From NCBI GenBank assembly GCA_013339765.2, contig CM023453.1, positions 93,713,767 to 93,777,766 of the forward strand: DNA of 64,000 bases, given 5' to 3'. Below the pieces are notes generated by a model. That model was not told where the DNA came from, did not search any database, and was given only the letters and a program-made list of their open reading frames with translations. Positions 12,411 to 25,160 of the stretch are shown one piece after another; position 1 is the first letter of the stretch; the number at the start of each line of letters is the position of its first letter. The stretch is from Haemaphysalis longicornis (taxonomy: Eukaryota > Arthropoda > Arachnida > Ixodida > Ixodidae). The position numbers and the translations under genes are program-made.

Positions 12411-12840
12411 TTTAGATGCGAAGCATCTCTTGCTCTCGGCTCCGTCGTCTATCGTCCGTCCGTCCGCACCTCTCCCCCTACACTATAAAAAAAGAAATAG
12501 TTAGCGGCGCCCGGTTTCGATCCCACGACTCTCCGGCCGCAACGGGACGTATGTGGCGCTCTTCCCACTGCGCTACAAAACCGAGACAGGAGCAAGTGCT
12601 CCGAACGCGCCTTATGTGCTTGACTCATTCAAGCTACGTAAAGAAGCTACTGATACAACAAAGGCACGCGAAGCTGAACGTCAACGGAAAAGACGAACTC
12701 AAAAATTTAGAGGAGGATGTTGAATTTCCCGTTGTAAAGCTGTGGCGGTAAGCGCCACGCGCCTTGCAGCTCAACCAGAGAAGAGGACGGAGAGGGCGGG
12801 CAGCGGGGTAGGAGCATGAGCACACAATAAAGAAAGACGA
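12411..12840 (+). repeat. Dispersed repeat, palindrome-ended type (copy C) with tRNA-like segment
   Basis: It begins TTTTAGATGCGAAGCATCTCTTGC, the near-palindromic start shared with the copies at 256 and 25812-26250, followed by a (CCGT)n-like CGTCCGTCCGTC patch. A tRNA-like head on the minus strand (12504-12595) lies inside. The right boundary near 12840, after an AATAAAG, is a guess. Confidence 0.45.
12504..12595 (-). repeat. tRNA-derived SINE-like segment
   Basis: On the minus strand it contains a box A match, TAGCGCAGTGGGAAGAGC, and 45 nt further a box B match, GGGATCGAAACC. This is the spacing of an RNA polymerase III internal promoter. The arms do not fold into a clean acceptor stem, so this is a tRNA-derived repeat and not a functional tRNA gene. 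Confidence 0.5.
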
Positions 12841-14729
12841 GCACCAGGAGGTGTTCGATCCGGTAACGGCGGTATCGGTCTCTTCGCTGTCTCGACATTT
12901 CTCTACATTTCTCTGTGTCTACATGGCGGTTCACACTACGTTCCCATTCGTGCTCCGATAAATGAAAGAACATAACGGCAACACAATGGAACCTACACGG
13001 AACCCCCATGATGCCTCGTATCTTCCTCTAGGTTCCCCATGGGAAGATGGTGCAATTTGTTCCCATTTTGCCTTTTATTCCATCGAAAATCTTCTTCATT
13101 CCCCGTCTTGAAGGAAGATAGTTGCATGCACCCGAAGTTGTGTTCTGAAAGGTACAGATATATTTGTGAAGCCGTCCCGTAATCGGGTTCCGGCATCCCG
13201 GTAATGAAGTGGTAGGGTGGTGATCGAGCCGCCAGGAAAAGTTGTGGCCATGGTGATGACGACAAAAAAGCTGCCTGTCGAGACATGAACAACGACGATT
13301 CAGGAACAGCACCCCTGCGGGCGTGATTACAGCATAACTTGAACAGAGCGACAGCTGGATCCGATGCTGTCACTGGAATCCGTCCTGCGCTCGGAACAAC
13401 GGCGTACTTATCGCCGAAGTGCAAATGGTCAAACCGCTTACCTAGTGCTTTGCACGCGACACGGAAACAAAACGGATGCACACACTCTTTCCTCTGTTCA
13501 TGAGGCCCGGTAATAGCGGCGCTCGTTGAGTCTCAGACTGTGGAGAGAAATCTCCGCTCTGGCGTCCGTTTCACCAGGGGAAAGTCTCAATACGAAGAAC
13601 TGTGTGTTTCGTATTCTGCAGCTGCAACAGCATGATTCCCAGCCAGCGGGCCCGGCGCGGCAGGCGGATATAGTAAGATGTATGTTCCAGGAATAGGGGC
13701 TTTCTGCAAAGCAGAAGTGCTTCGCCACACTAGACCAACCTGTAGCACGCGCGAACAAGGTAGCGGCGCGCTGAATCGTAACAAGAGTTGTAGGTGACGC
13801 GCAACTTAGAATAATATGCATTTAGCCACTAGGTCCGTAACTATCGTGGTGCCAACTTGCGCCATTTTTTGAAATATGCGTTCTCTCTCAGCACTTATGG
13901 GCCATATGGGGTCAGCGCGACAGTGGGCGGCGCTGCGAAGCGCGCCTCCATCAAGACGGCTTAGGCATTCGCGCATTGGTCGTCAGGTTCAGCCGGGCTC
14001 GCCCTTCCTGCTTGCCCGCGCAAGATTTCGCGCATGCGCAACTGCTTATCGTAATAAAAGACTTAAAGTGGCATACACTTGCTTAAGGCCTGACTTAATG
14101 TATAGTGTTTGATACCGCTCCGGGCGAAACACTGCCGGCGTCGTCCCATTCCTACGAAGCCGATCCTGCGCGGAGACCGAAACGTCAGAACAAGGCGTCA
14201 GCTTCTGCTTCAGCAATCTTTCAATCAAATGGAAGAGGCAAAGTCTAATTACGACAGCGGCGAAAATCAAGACCGAAACAAATTCAAGGCATTCGGGGCT
14301 GTCGGCTTTGACAGAAATAATTACGATTCCTGGTAATCGTATGTAGGATGAAATAGTTTTTGCAACCTTGTGGTGAAAAGTATTGTTTTATATCACGGTA
14401 TGTTGTCATGGCATGAAAGTATGCCGAAATGCACTATGGGGCACAAAAAATATAGGCTGAGTTCGACATAACCTACTGTGTTTTAGGCGCGTGATTTTAT
14501 ACCAGGCTTCGAACCATTAGGGAGGCTTTTTGAACGAAACGACTAACGTGTACGGTAAAAATACCGTAACGCTATGATTGTTGAGACCTAGCGATGTTTC
14601 GAACATTTCCCAAAGCCATATCTTCGTAATATTCAGATATGCATTATAACACTGCGGCACTTAAGAACAGGAGGAGGAGAAAACGTATTCAACAGTAACA
14701 TTGAGCTGGTTACTGGATGAGCTCCCCCG
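12841..14729. other. Intron 3 segment; only unsupported ORFs
   Basis: Overlapping minus-strand ORFs at 12993-13481 and 13028-13312, the latter Cys-containing, have no start context, splice sites or family I can recognise. GC-rich stretch at 13900-14050. Confidence 0.35.
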
Positions 14730-16377
14730 TTAAAGGGAAACTGAAGTGAATTTGTCAAGCTTCCGTTTCTGCTTGCACTGCGTATACTGGCTCAAATTAG
14801 CGCACTTTTCACTGTTTATGCGGTTGACAAGTCGGTAATTATTTTACAAAACACGAAAAAAAAACTACTTTGCGCGGTTTGCGGCGCACGCACCAACTAA
14901 AGGCTGTGACGACGGGAGGAGACGCACCGTGATTGGATGATGCCCAAGGATAGCAATCAAACAAGTTTCGGTTTCCGTTCTGTAAAACAACATGCTTGAC
15001 ATCCCACGGCATCGTTGGATGGGCATTCTCAATATCTCAGTAATTGTCGTACCGCGCTTCTGCCATGTTGTCAGCTGTAAAATGCATAAGATAAGCCTCC
15101 CAGGGCGGCTTGGAATCGTAGCATTCACTAGCCGAAACCTACGCAATGCATGAACGCCCTCCGCGTACCCGCAGACGCCCAAATGTCATGCGCTTACTCC
15201 CACATATTTGGAGCTTGCCTCACTCATGCCTGTATTGTACAAAGCGTGTTCCCACCAGGCCAAGGGTATGTTGATTCTGGCCTGTGCCCTCTGCCCGCAA
15301 GCAGTCGGTGCTTATGGCAATACCACACCAACGAGAACTCGCTAGCGTGCCAGTGTCAGCCTACGCGCGTTCTGTGAACTAGATCGTGGAGCAATGAACG
15401 TTGCGGTCCAAAAAAAGGTCAACTCAGTACCGAAAACATCGGCGGAAAACGAAAAAGTTAAATAAAAAAAATATATAACCACGGGGATTCGAACTCGACA
15501 TTTGCAAAACACTTGCTATGACATGCCTAGCGCTCCAGGCCCCCCGGCCACGGGCGAGCGCTGCCGACCTTGGAAATATAAGGTATATCATGTATAACCA
15601 GTTTACACTCTTATTTAGTTTAAGCATCTCAAGTACCTTAGGTGACTAATTGTTGTATTGCGCTCGTGCAGTAAGCGTCCCCCAAATTCCCACAATATCT
15701 CAGGCCTAGCAATTGCATTTCTTAGACGGAAAAGCGTTCGCAGATGCGTAGTCGTGCTGCTGACCACTGTGCTTGTTCGCCGAGCGCAAAAAAGTGCTTC
15801 CCGCACCCTAGTTTTACGCTCTACGGTAAAAGTATCAGTTGATTTTATTTCCATAGTACCTATATTGACTTCCCTGACTCTTCTCCCGCCTTCAAGAGGC
15901 CTTATATTTTCCCACTGCATACCAGTCAGCGAAGCGTCGCATGTGCGCTTGTGTAGCGCTTGTGTGAAGCGACCTCGACTTGGAGATAGATACAGTGTAC
16001 AAACTAACGAAGTAAATAAAGGCACATTCTTCCATTCACAAACGTGTCCTGGCTTCGTTTCAACTGAGCGAACGAATTGCGACGGCCCGTCGGTGGCCGG
16101 CGGACAAACCACTGAGCCGACTGACTCTGTCTGAAGGCCGGGGAGCCGTGCAGTAGTGCAGGCAATTGCCAGCTCATCTCCTCCTGACGTCCCACGAAAA
16201 CGCCACAGAAAATTGACGAGGGTGCAGAGAAGAGGACAGCAATTTCGAATTGATTTTTCTACTAAATAAATTCACGTAAACGCGCTCAGAGTGGGCGAAA
16301 CCGGGCCTAGGGACTCCGGACTACAATTTGCGCTCGTAATCCCGCAATGTTTACAAATCACTTCAATGTCCCTTTAA
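14730..16377. mobile_element. TTAA-flanked DNA transposon, copy 1
   Basis: The ends are inverted repeats: left TTAAAGGGAAACTGAAGTGA, right the complement of TTAAAGGGACATTGAAGTGA. It aligns end to end with 26864-28507, with the same order of blocks and nearly the same length (1648 and 1644 bp). No transposase motif is recognisable on either strand, so it is probably non-autonomous. TTAA at both borders suggests a piggyBac-type target, but a TTA/TAA target of the Harbinger type cannot be excluded. An internal tRNA-like region lies on the minus strand at 15478-15558. Confidence 0.8.
15478..15558 (-). repeat. tRNA-like segment inside transposon copy 1
   Basis: The minus strand shows box B GAGTTCGAATCCCC and a degraded box A (GTGGCCGGGGGGCCTGG). 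The equivalent position of copy 2 is better preserved. Not a functional tRNA. Confidence 0.4.
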
Positions 16378-19300
16378 GGACAGGAGGGTAAGAGTAATTT
16401 TCTTCAATTTATATAACACCATCCCAAGTAGGCCTGGATTTGTTCTTTACGCCTGAAGGTATTACAAAACAATGAAGAGCTGTTTCACATTTTTATCTGT
16501 TTCGATTCTTGTTATACTGAAAACCGGCACCTATACCATTTATTGTGTTCGTTAGCGAGTACATGAAACCTTCAACACCGTAATAATGTCAAAACTGTTC
16601 CGGTTGAGTTTCAGTACGTTACGATAACGTTGGTTACAATAAATATTCGGGGCAGAAATGCCGCCTTCGAATACTCTGGACAGCGTTGTCTGCGCCGTTT
16701 CGTGGTGGCGTATCACAAACCTTCTCTTTGCATTTGCATGCAAATAAAGCAACGCACGTGGAGTATATGCCCCTTCTTGCACGCAGCCATAACGAAATCG
16801 AATTTCTGAAGAAGGTATTGGATGCCTTACAGCCTGAAGAAAATATCCACACCAACTTTGTGAGTATTCCAAACATCCCCGAACCAGCTATTATGACGTC
16901 TCTGACGATGCAGTAAATTTAATGCATTGGGCAGAGAAAAAAACATTCATCTGATAAAACTCAAGTACAGCGAAAGAAATAGAAGAAAGCCGTTTTAGTT
17001 TCCTGTTTTGCGATGCGTGTGTAGGGACCCGCTGCTTGGTGCGTAGCATTAGACTGACGAGTCTTCATAAGGGCATATCAAAAATAACTTGAGGAAGCCG
17101 ACGCATTTTGTAGACTGTTAGCGCGGAACCTCAAATAGGCTAGAAAAAACGAGTTGCACACGATCATCTGACCGATGCTCTGAAGAAAGTTGTTCTCTCT
17201 CTCCTCGTGCGTTGCAAAGTTGTGAGAGATAGAGCTTGAAATTATACAGAAGTGTGAAGAGCTGTCCTAATAACTGAGTTACTGGAAATACGCTTTTTTT
17301 AACGAAAAAGAGCACCAAAGCGGGTGGTGCCTAGCACAGGCACGGCTGCCCGTCCCAAGCGCACAACAGCGGCGCGAGGGTAGCAGGCGAAAGCGGTGCG
17401 AGTCGCTAAGCAGATGTAAGAGCCACGGGCCACCATTCAAAAATCTTACCGCCAGTAGAAAACGTGAAACTTTCGTTATTGAACTCACGCCCGTGCTGTC
17501 AGAATCGCTGGATTGAAATGGGGAAACCCTTATAATAAGTGGTCGTGTCTCGCTCGAGAGAACCGATACTTTGAAACAAGGAATGCAGCTACCCCTCCGC
17601 CTAAAATACAACGATAAGGGAACGCAAAGCCTTCCAAAATTTGATGCAATACCCTAAGAACCAATTCAAAAGTGAGCGGACCCACATTCAAAAAGGTATT
17701 TCTTGTAGGGACGGTTTAGTGCACAGCGACTGTTCTCACTATTGCTTTAATGATACAAGAATTCCGTGACCTTCCCTAACGTTCCACCATCGTCGTGAAT
17801 AGACGGAAAGGGGGCATTTTCTGTCTAGTCTTATTTTGCACGTCTATGCACCCCTCTCAAAGTTCAAGCTGCTACCGCTGGGCATCAGCGGGTAAGAAAA
17901 AAAGTGCCGGCATGGGCGATCATATAGACGTCGCCTCCATAACACGACGGGCCCAGTTTCGATTTTCAGACCACCTTTTTGCTAATAGGTAATTGTACAT
18001 AACGTTGTGTGGCATAGTTCGTCTTCTATTCTGCGCCCGTGTTGTTGTTTTTAAAATCGTCCGCGAAACGGCGTTTTATTTTTTCGTTCCAGAGTTGCGG
18101 CTTAGTGTTTTTCGTTCTTGAGAAAACTTATCAGCACCGTGAAAAGACAATATGTCATGTAAACTAAAGCTCCGTTAGTCTTTTTTTTACTGTGAAATAC
18201 CGGTTAGCACTAGAAAGAATACCTGCTTATTGTTTGCTTTCCTTTTTTGCCGACAGAAATAATGTGAGCGCAAGGCACCTCCAAATTTTGTTCTTTTTGT
18301 CGTTGACGTTCGCGAGGGCACCTGACTTAGGGTATTCTGCCACTGCGGTTGGTTGCTAAAGGATGGAAACTGCCCGGCACATATTGCGATTTCCAGGCTA
18401 AACCTAAAGCAAGGAAGTTGTTTGTGACACAACCCTGCGTACAAATCACTCCAATGTTTACTGTAATGCCTGCATTGCGTGTTGGGCAAGTGGAGTTCTT
18501 GGACAATGTTTGCAGGCGTGTAAACGGGTGTCGCAACAAACTGAAGAATGACGTAGACAGTCACGTCACTTTTAACCCATACGACCTAAAGAAAGAATAA
18601 CAACTTCACTCTAAACAGGACGCATTGATACTGTGGCTTCCGGAGAGTAACACCCACACTGATGCGCCTGTCGTTCCATATCGGTATGTTGTTTCTCTAA
18701 CATGATCAAATCTGTCCCCATCACTGTATGTGGATGTCGTTCTACCAATTACCGAAATTACAGTTTAGTAGCTGTAGATTACGTTCTCCTGGAGCAGATA
18801 CATGAGCACCAAGCAAGCAAAAAAAATGGAGAATGCGTGTACAATGGGTAGATACCCATTATGGCTGACACAGCATTGCGGACGACATCAGCGGTACCTG
18901 TCCAGTCGTTTAGGGACGGCGAAAAGTTGTTTCCGGTATTTAAATCGAAAATTGGCATTTGATGGCGGGCTGTGGTATAGCGCAACCATACACCGCAGGA
19001 GCGGCAAACTCTTTGGCGCTTCGCGAAGTGGCTGTTTTAGGTATTGCGCTGTTTTACTGGTGACCACGTGTTCAGAGTAGCAGCTGAAAATTGCCTAGAT
19101 ATGCTTTTGGGCACCCCATTGTGTTCTCTTTGAACCAGATCAAAAGAGAAGCGTCGTCAAAAGCTTCGCTTTAAACGAAACAATCGTACGTAAAGGTGTA
19201 CATGGAAGTGCCATCGACTTCAAGGAGTCGTGTGGTTCAACAAATACTGAAATACATTATACGTATGTGGAGGCAAAAGGTAGCTTGGGTTAGTGTCTAC

Positions 19301-19519
19301 AACATAAAAGACGCCCTAAAAAATTTACACGAGATCCCCAAGTCAAAGGAAAAGTAGATGATAGCCTGTGTAGTAAAACCGGGCATGTGACTACGGAAAC
19401 ATTGATAGGATTCCACAGACGTACAAACCGAGCCACCCAGGCTCCAACACGTGTTACAATACCGAGGCTTTCTCACTGACATCGAAGCGTCGCGTTAAGG
19501 GTACGGTTATTAGTGACGC
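16378..19519. other. Intron 3 segment; nothing supported
   Basis: About 3.1 kb. An 84-codon plus-strand ORF with five Cys at 18349-18600 is the most protein-like stretch, but it has no signal peptide, splice context or family. No repeat family recognised. Confidence 0.35.
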
Positions 19520-19830
19520 TAGTGCTTCTTGGGCTACTTGGACGAGGAAAGTTTGGTCGGTCTGTCGGTGTGTCTGTCTGTCTGTCCCTCAAATAACCCG
19601 CTCGGCCAAAGGTATTGTATATCGTGAACGAGACGTTTATATACGCAACGCCATTTCCAGACTTGTATGTATGGTGACAATGTTCATACTTGTCAAAATT
19701 GTCAATAAAAAAAACGTTATGAATATCTGAGGCGAAATATCAAGTGATATTCGCAGTGTTACTTTATGAAGGAATACACGGATTTTTGACTTTCGCGATA
19801 ACAAATGGCTGACTACAGCCACTGTATCAA
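19520..19830 (+). repeat. Dispersed repeat with GTCTGTCTGTC core (copy 2)
   Basis: Diverged match to 2156-2480, with GAAAGTTTGGTCGGTCTGTC, CATACTTGTCAA and CAGTGTTACTTTAT in the same order. Same orientation as copy 1. Confidence 0.6.
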
Positions 19831-22800
19831 CCGTTGCCCATAGAGAAAAAGGCAACGCTGACCGCACCGCTGGGGTACTGCTCGTGCTGCCTGGCAGATG
19901 CCCTGGGTACGTGCGCTAGGGTGTTTCCTACTGCAAGTACCAGATGGCGCGACCAGTATCGCATTTCCGGGGTTCGTTTGCACTAGCATAATAGTCAAAT
20001 TGTACTCCCTCGTGCATTATTGCACACAGTGTGCGCGAAGTGGCAAGTGTGGAGCGCGTGGAGAAGTGGAAAGCGGTAAGCAATTTTTTGTCCCGGACAC
20101 GACACAACCGGTATGGTCAATAAAACGTGGTTAGTTTGATGTTGACGCAGATGCAGAGTACTTGTTTTGAAACCACTTTGACGTTTATCACCTTAAACCT
20201 TGCATACAAAAACTATTTATTCGAATACCTGATCAATTTTGGGAATCGTGGTCCGGATGTTATCGTTGTTGATGTCAAACATTTTTTGCATAGGTTCAAC
20301 TTTCGTGCCCAATAGCCACATAATAATATCTTCCAGATATAAAGTGTATATCGCACAGTCTAATCCACCGACGTTCGATGTCACAGTGGCATGTGTAAAG
20401 TACAACGCAGTGAGCTCGCAAGCACCACAGAGTAAAAGAAACAACTTATGTAAACGAGCAGATGTTAAGCAGTTGCTTAATTTAATGTCAATATAAAAAT
20501 GTAGGCGCGATTGTTGCACCAGAGCTTCATATGTTTTTGCGCAAGAAGCACGTTGATGCCATGCGTTCAGTTAGCGGCTGGAAAACGGCGGGACGGCTAA
20601 GGTGTCGTCATTTAGACACACATGCCATTTTCCTGGCTGCAGTCACTGTTATGGCGCGGCTAATAAAGAAGAAAGTGCACCTTTCTATGATGCCAATCAC
20701 ATTGTGGTCACTCCTTAACGTTTTTGAAAACGCAGGTAAATGTAATCACGCACTGAACTCTCTGACTTTAGGCTGCCAAATAAATTGATTTAGCGCGCAG
20801 CACTTTGGCGGCCGTATCTGGGCTGAGCCACGTTGTCGGCGTACCCGAGTGAACGATGGAAAATGACAGAAGAAGAGAAGGATGAAAGAAAGCAAACGAG
20901 GAAATTGTCGCAAAATTGGGAGGGGAGGGCGGTTCGCCGTGGCAGTGTGAGCCAGCGCTCTCATTAAAGTGGGCTGCAGGGGACGGCAGGGAGCAGTATG
21001 CTGTGCCAGTACGAGGCGCTCGCTTGGCGGGAACGTGAGGGGGGCGTGCGCGTGTCTATAATATGCGTTCGCTTAAAATGCAGTTCGCGGTCCATTCCTG
21101 AGACGCACTTCGCGCCGCCCACGGCCAGTCTGACCATCACTGCCGTCGAGAGAACCCACGAGTGAATGCTGCCTCAGCGCACTGCTGCTGCGCCCGAATA
21201 TCGCATTTGAGACTTTCATAATCACCAGTCACTTTTCGTACCACTTCTGCTGCGGTCAGAAAATTATTGGTATATATCTCGCGGTACCAAGTATACAAGA
21301 TTCAGTCACATCATTCTCGTGAGAAGGGCCACAACCCCAGTCCGAGGTTACTTATTCCTCGTTCCTCGCTGATTTACGCACTCCAAGTAGCAACGGCGCG
21401 GGGCAAGCACTACACTCCTCATCTCTTTTTTTTTCCCTCTCTGCCTCTCCCCGGCGCGACCACAGGCGCGCAGGTGGCGCAGGCGCGACCACGAGACAAC
21501 GGTCGCCGCTGCGGCCGGAACAACAGCGGTGCGCCAGAGAAGCCGCGGGACTGGCACGCGCGTCGTAGCATAGTAGAACTATTGTGTCGTTGTTGTGAAG
21601 AGCACAGAAGAGGGAATGCCCCACTGGCTGTCGACTATGGCTAGTTTCGGTTTCAAAAATTGGGCGATCCTAGCGGCAGGGTGCTGCGGCGTGGCCCTTC
21701 TTTTTCCTTCAGCGTTTCTTTCTTTGCACACCATCCATGCTTCTGCGCCTCCTCACGCATGTGCAACTGCTCACCGGCGCCAATATTTTTTTTTTTCTTT
21801 TTCTCGGTGCGAACGGCGGGCCAGTTCGATGCGTGCGTGAGTGAGCCGGCGTGCGAAGGGTTGCGTGGGTTGCCTAAACGCTTCAGCGGGCTGAATGTTT
21901 CGCTGCATTATCAAATATATTCAAATGTGTTCCAAAGATGGGACCGCCGAGAACGTTAGCGTCACCAGTTCTGAGCAGCTCTGTGGTGCAGCAAGACAGG
22001 GCGAAACAGTTCGGACAGGCTTCTGGTCTTCTCAAAAGATGACACGTAAACAACCTAGATTTGTACAAGTGATAGTGAATTCCAAAAAAAAAAAAAGCTG
22101 ACCAATGGCACTCTTTTGTTTTCAAAATACTTCGCGCATGTAACGTGAAGTTAATGAGCCATGTCAGTCGTATTGGAATGGAAACTAATGTGAAATACAC
22201 CCCAGCTTTGCAGGTACGCAAAGTTTTAATAGAAGTTGCCTTCATCGCGCACACTCTTAAATTTGTGGTGAAGTTGCCATTTTTTTATTGCTTTAGTAAC
22301 TGCGTAAATGTCGATTCAGGATTCTTATCAATGTATTTTTGTTGTTGTTTTGTGCAGCGGGTTTGAGTCTTGGTTGGGGCCCTAAGTCGCGGACGGTTTG
22401 CAACTTCATTGGGTGTTTCCTCGGGTGACTATTCTCAACCCCTCCAAAGTCATCACGCCGCACCTGCTCAAATAAGGCAAGCTCAACTATGCGTGCTTCT
22501 AATCTTTTACTGTGTACCTACTACCACGGCGATTGGTGGAGTGGAGGTGGTGTGCCCTAACCAATTTTTCCTGTGCCATCTTGCTCTAAAACGGATATCT
22601 GTGGCGACCCTGCTGCCAAGCACTGCTCCAGTGCTCCGAAAACTCTCACGTAATACCGTAGTGTTCAATGCCGGTCGATTTGCGCAGTGAGCAGTGGAAG
22701 GCCAAACCGAAATAAATGCGTTGTCTGCAGCCGCCATTGCAAGCGTTTCGCTCAAATTGCAAAGAGTGGCCTGGCCGGCTTTGCTGGTCAATCTAACCTG

Positions 22801-23220
22801 CGCGCCCGCGCCTTGTCATCTTATAGCGAGTGGGTTTGCTGTTTCATAGTTTTAAAGATAGATTCGTCATGCTGTATCGGACAGGATGAGATAAGAGGCG
22901 CTGCCCAGACACGAGCTAGAGGGTAGCTTGTGACAACCTAGCCGATATCTGCAAGTAATGAGCTCGGTACATGCGGCTTACAATACAGGAACGCTTCCTC
23001 CCCCCGCCCCCCCGCCTACCATCCACCCCCCCTTAAGCAGACTGTTCACGAGCCAATAAAAGAAAAGGCGGGTGCGTTCGATTTGTGTTGCGATTGTGTT
23101 CTGTGTTCTACGACGTGGTTGCGCATTATATTTGTACGTAGATAAAACCAGCAATGAGTGGCCAGTAGTGCGGGTATTGTGTTGCAACAGTTTCTTTTTC
23201 ACTAGCTCTCCAAGACCCGT
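19831..23220. other. Intron 3 segment; GC-rich patches only
   Basis: CpG-rich intervals at about 20800-21200 and 21400-21850. A TATA-like CTATAATATG at 21056 precedes GC-rich DNA, but I see no associated ORF. A homopyrimidine run lies at 22998-23035. Confidence 0.35.
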
Positions 23221-23600
23221 GGGTCCACATCCTACTCACATCCTAATCACATGCAAGGCACTCGACACAAGACACAGACAGTTCAAGGAACTATACCGAC
23301 AACACATTCCGCTACACCCCACCGTGCTTTTGGGTGACATTGCCATGGTTTCTGTGCAACGTGTTTTTAAATATTTGTCTTATGTTAACTTCTTAAAGCT
23401 AATTTCCTAACATGCGTAATCAAAACTGGCCCTATACTCTAGCCATCATCATTGCTGTTAATTGATTTTATTGTTAATTTCTTACACATTTTATCAGCCA
23501 CTGTTTTCTGTAATATACTTCTGTTTGGCGCTCTTTGTTCCAGCTGCCCTTGCGCCAAAAAAAATCCAACTATCATCATCATCAACAACAGTTTGTTCTC
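23221..23600 (+). mobile_element. 5'-truncated copy of the I-type LINE (3' end only)
   Basis: The translation, ITCKALDTRHRQFKELYRQ and onward to FLKLIS, matches the last about 60 residues of the ORF2 of the full element at 55450-61021 (ITCKALHTTRQKHFRELYRQ...FLNLIS). The 3' UTR also matches: TGGCGCTCTTTGTTCCAGCT against TGGCGCTCTTTGCCCCAGTT, then a CCTTGCGCCA block and a short-repeat tail (CATCATCATCAACAACA instead of the CAATCAATCAATC of the full element). This is a typical dead-on-arrival LINE insertion, here in intron 3 antisense to the protease gene. Confidence 0.85.
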
Positions 23601-24240
23601 GCTGCATCTTGTTGGTGTGAGCATGATTTATTGAAAGTGTATGCAGGTGAATGGTTTGGTCAACGCTTATGATAGTGTTTGTGTAAACTGGCCCAAAATG
23701 CAGGCCTTGAAGCATACCTGTGCGTGCCTCGTTTTAAATTAGAGGATCCTGATTTTTGTGTCTCTGAACTGAAACGAATGTTTTGAACTTTAAAGGGACA
23801 TTCCTGTCTCGAGGCGAGCCCAAGAAATAAGGGTACGTTGAGTGGAACTTTCAAGTTCTTTTCTTCTCCCGCCGAGGTGTGTGTGAAAAAAAAATCTGTG
23901 TAGTGAATAGAACTTTCGAATATCTTCTTTAAAGGGTTGTGTACCCAAACGTGTATGTAGGACGTTTTTTTTCCTATTGTGCAATATTGCATGCCTAATT
24001 TTGCATTTGTCATATTTTTGCGTAGAGTCCAATAGTGTGTGCATAAAATGAAAGTGCAATATGTGAGTGTAGTATATGTGTTTTCCTGAGTTCGAATCAA
24101 AGACATCTTCATATAAATTTTGAATAAACGAGAAGCAAAAAGAATGTTTGCGTACGCTCCAATTCATATCGCGGCAAGAACAATTCGACACCAGAAAACA
24201 CTTTATTACCTGCATGTTTTGTTCGTTCAATTATGAAACA
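23601..24240. other. Intron 3 segment; nothing supported
   Basis: AT-leaning DNA with minus-strand ORFs of low complexity and no domains. Confidence 0.4.
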
Positions 24241-25040
24241 CATTACTGCACACACGCACCATACGACAGGGGCCTGCCATTCCGAGGAACCAGCCACCGC
24301 TCGTCCAACTTTCGTGCCTGGTGCCATTCCCGAGTGGCCCATGAGGCAACGAAAGGCCCGAAAGATGGGCGAGCGCCGGTTGCTGCGGCCCGGCCCGGAA
24401 GCCGCGGAAAAATGGCGCAGTAGAGCACGCGACGTCACCAACCACCTTTCACCACTCGCCGTTCGTTGCCATGACGATAAATGCAACGCCTTTCAGAAGC
24501 CACGTGCCACTAGAGGAGGATTTGGCGCTGTTGGCGCGAATTACGTGGGACCACGCTGGATGCTACTCAGGCTGCCCTGTGGGATGCCCCATCCACAGGG
24601 ACGAATCGCAGCAAGAAGGGAATATGCTTCGCGTTACTAAAGGTGATACAGCTGTTCGTAAAGCGTGAAGTCAATATCAACAACAGCGCAGGTGTTGCAC
24701 AAAGAGCCGTACAAGTACATGTACTGTGTATGATGTCAGCTTTTCCTGTGTCGTGTCGTACGTCAGTGCTTAAAGCCGCACGTTGCGTTTGTTCTCGGTC
24801 GCATTTTCGTAACATGAATAAAGTGTTAAGTGCGATTTCGGCTGCTGTCTTACTTTCGAGCAGCCTACGTCTGCATGGCCGCGCGACGGTATCGGTGAAG
24901 CCTAGCGGGCGGCGCGGTGGGCACGGGGCCAGCACCAAAGTGGCGGGGAGAGGCGAGGGGACGAAAGCATAACCCACCCAACCCCTCCCAACCCCACCCC
25001 GGTCTGCGACTCCTCGCAGTGTTTCGATGACAATTATTAG
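24241..25040. other. CpG-rich interval, unknown content
   Basis: High CpG density compared with the flanks, including a GC-rich block at 24880-24960. Overlapping ORFs on both strands look composition-driven. It could be a dispersed repeat or a regulatory island; I cannot decide. Confidence 0.3.
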
Positions 25041-25052
25041 GCCTCCAAGCTC

Positions 25053-25160
25053 AAGATGGCGGCGACATTGCAATGGCAATTACAACTCAATTTTGCACGC
25101 CCAGGCGCACCAGAAGAGCATTTCGCGCTAGTCACCGAATTAGCCGGGACGCTTGGTTGA
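25053..25160 (+). CDS. Unrecognised 34-codon ORF starting in a YY1-like motif
   Basis: AAGATGGCGGC at 25053-25063 matches the classic YY1 core, and its ATG opens a 34-codon frame to TGA at 25158-25160. The peptide (MAATLQWQLQLNFARP... to LAGTLG) looks protein-like and not low-complexity. It may be a first coding exon or the N-terminus of a truncated retroelement ORF1. No clear donor or partner is visible, and the YY1 resemblance may be chance. Confidence 0.2.
   Translation, partial: KMAATLQWQLQLNFARPGAPEEHFALVTELAGTLG

Noticed and set aside
13028..13312. Cys-containing minus-strand ORF with two possible N-glycosylation sites, considered as a salivary peptide exon
   Set aside because: No signal peptide, no clear splice sites in a consistent phase, and no Cys pattern I can match to a family.
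15615..16134. 158- and 165-codon ORFs inside the TTAA transposon as a transposase
   Set aside because: They overlap each other on opposite strands, are shorter and broken in the second copy, and have no DDE-type motif.
18349..18600. 84-codon plus-strand ORF with several Cys
   Set aside because: No start context, signal peptide, partner exon or recognisable motif.
24485..24530. CCACTAGAGGAGG, resembling a CTCF core
   Set aside because: Deviates in the GGGC part of the core and there is no second evidence; a single partial match is expected by chance.
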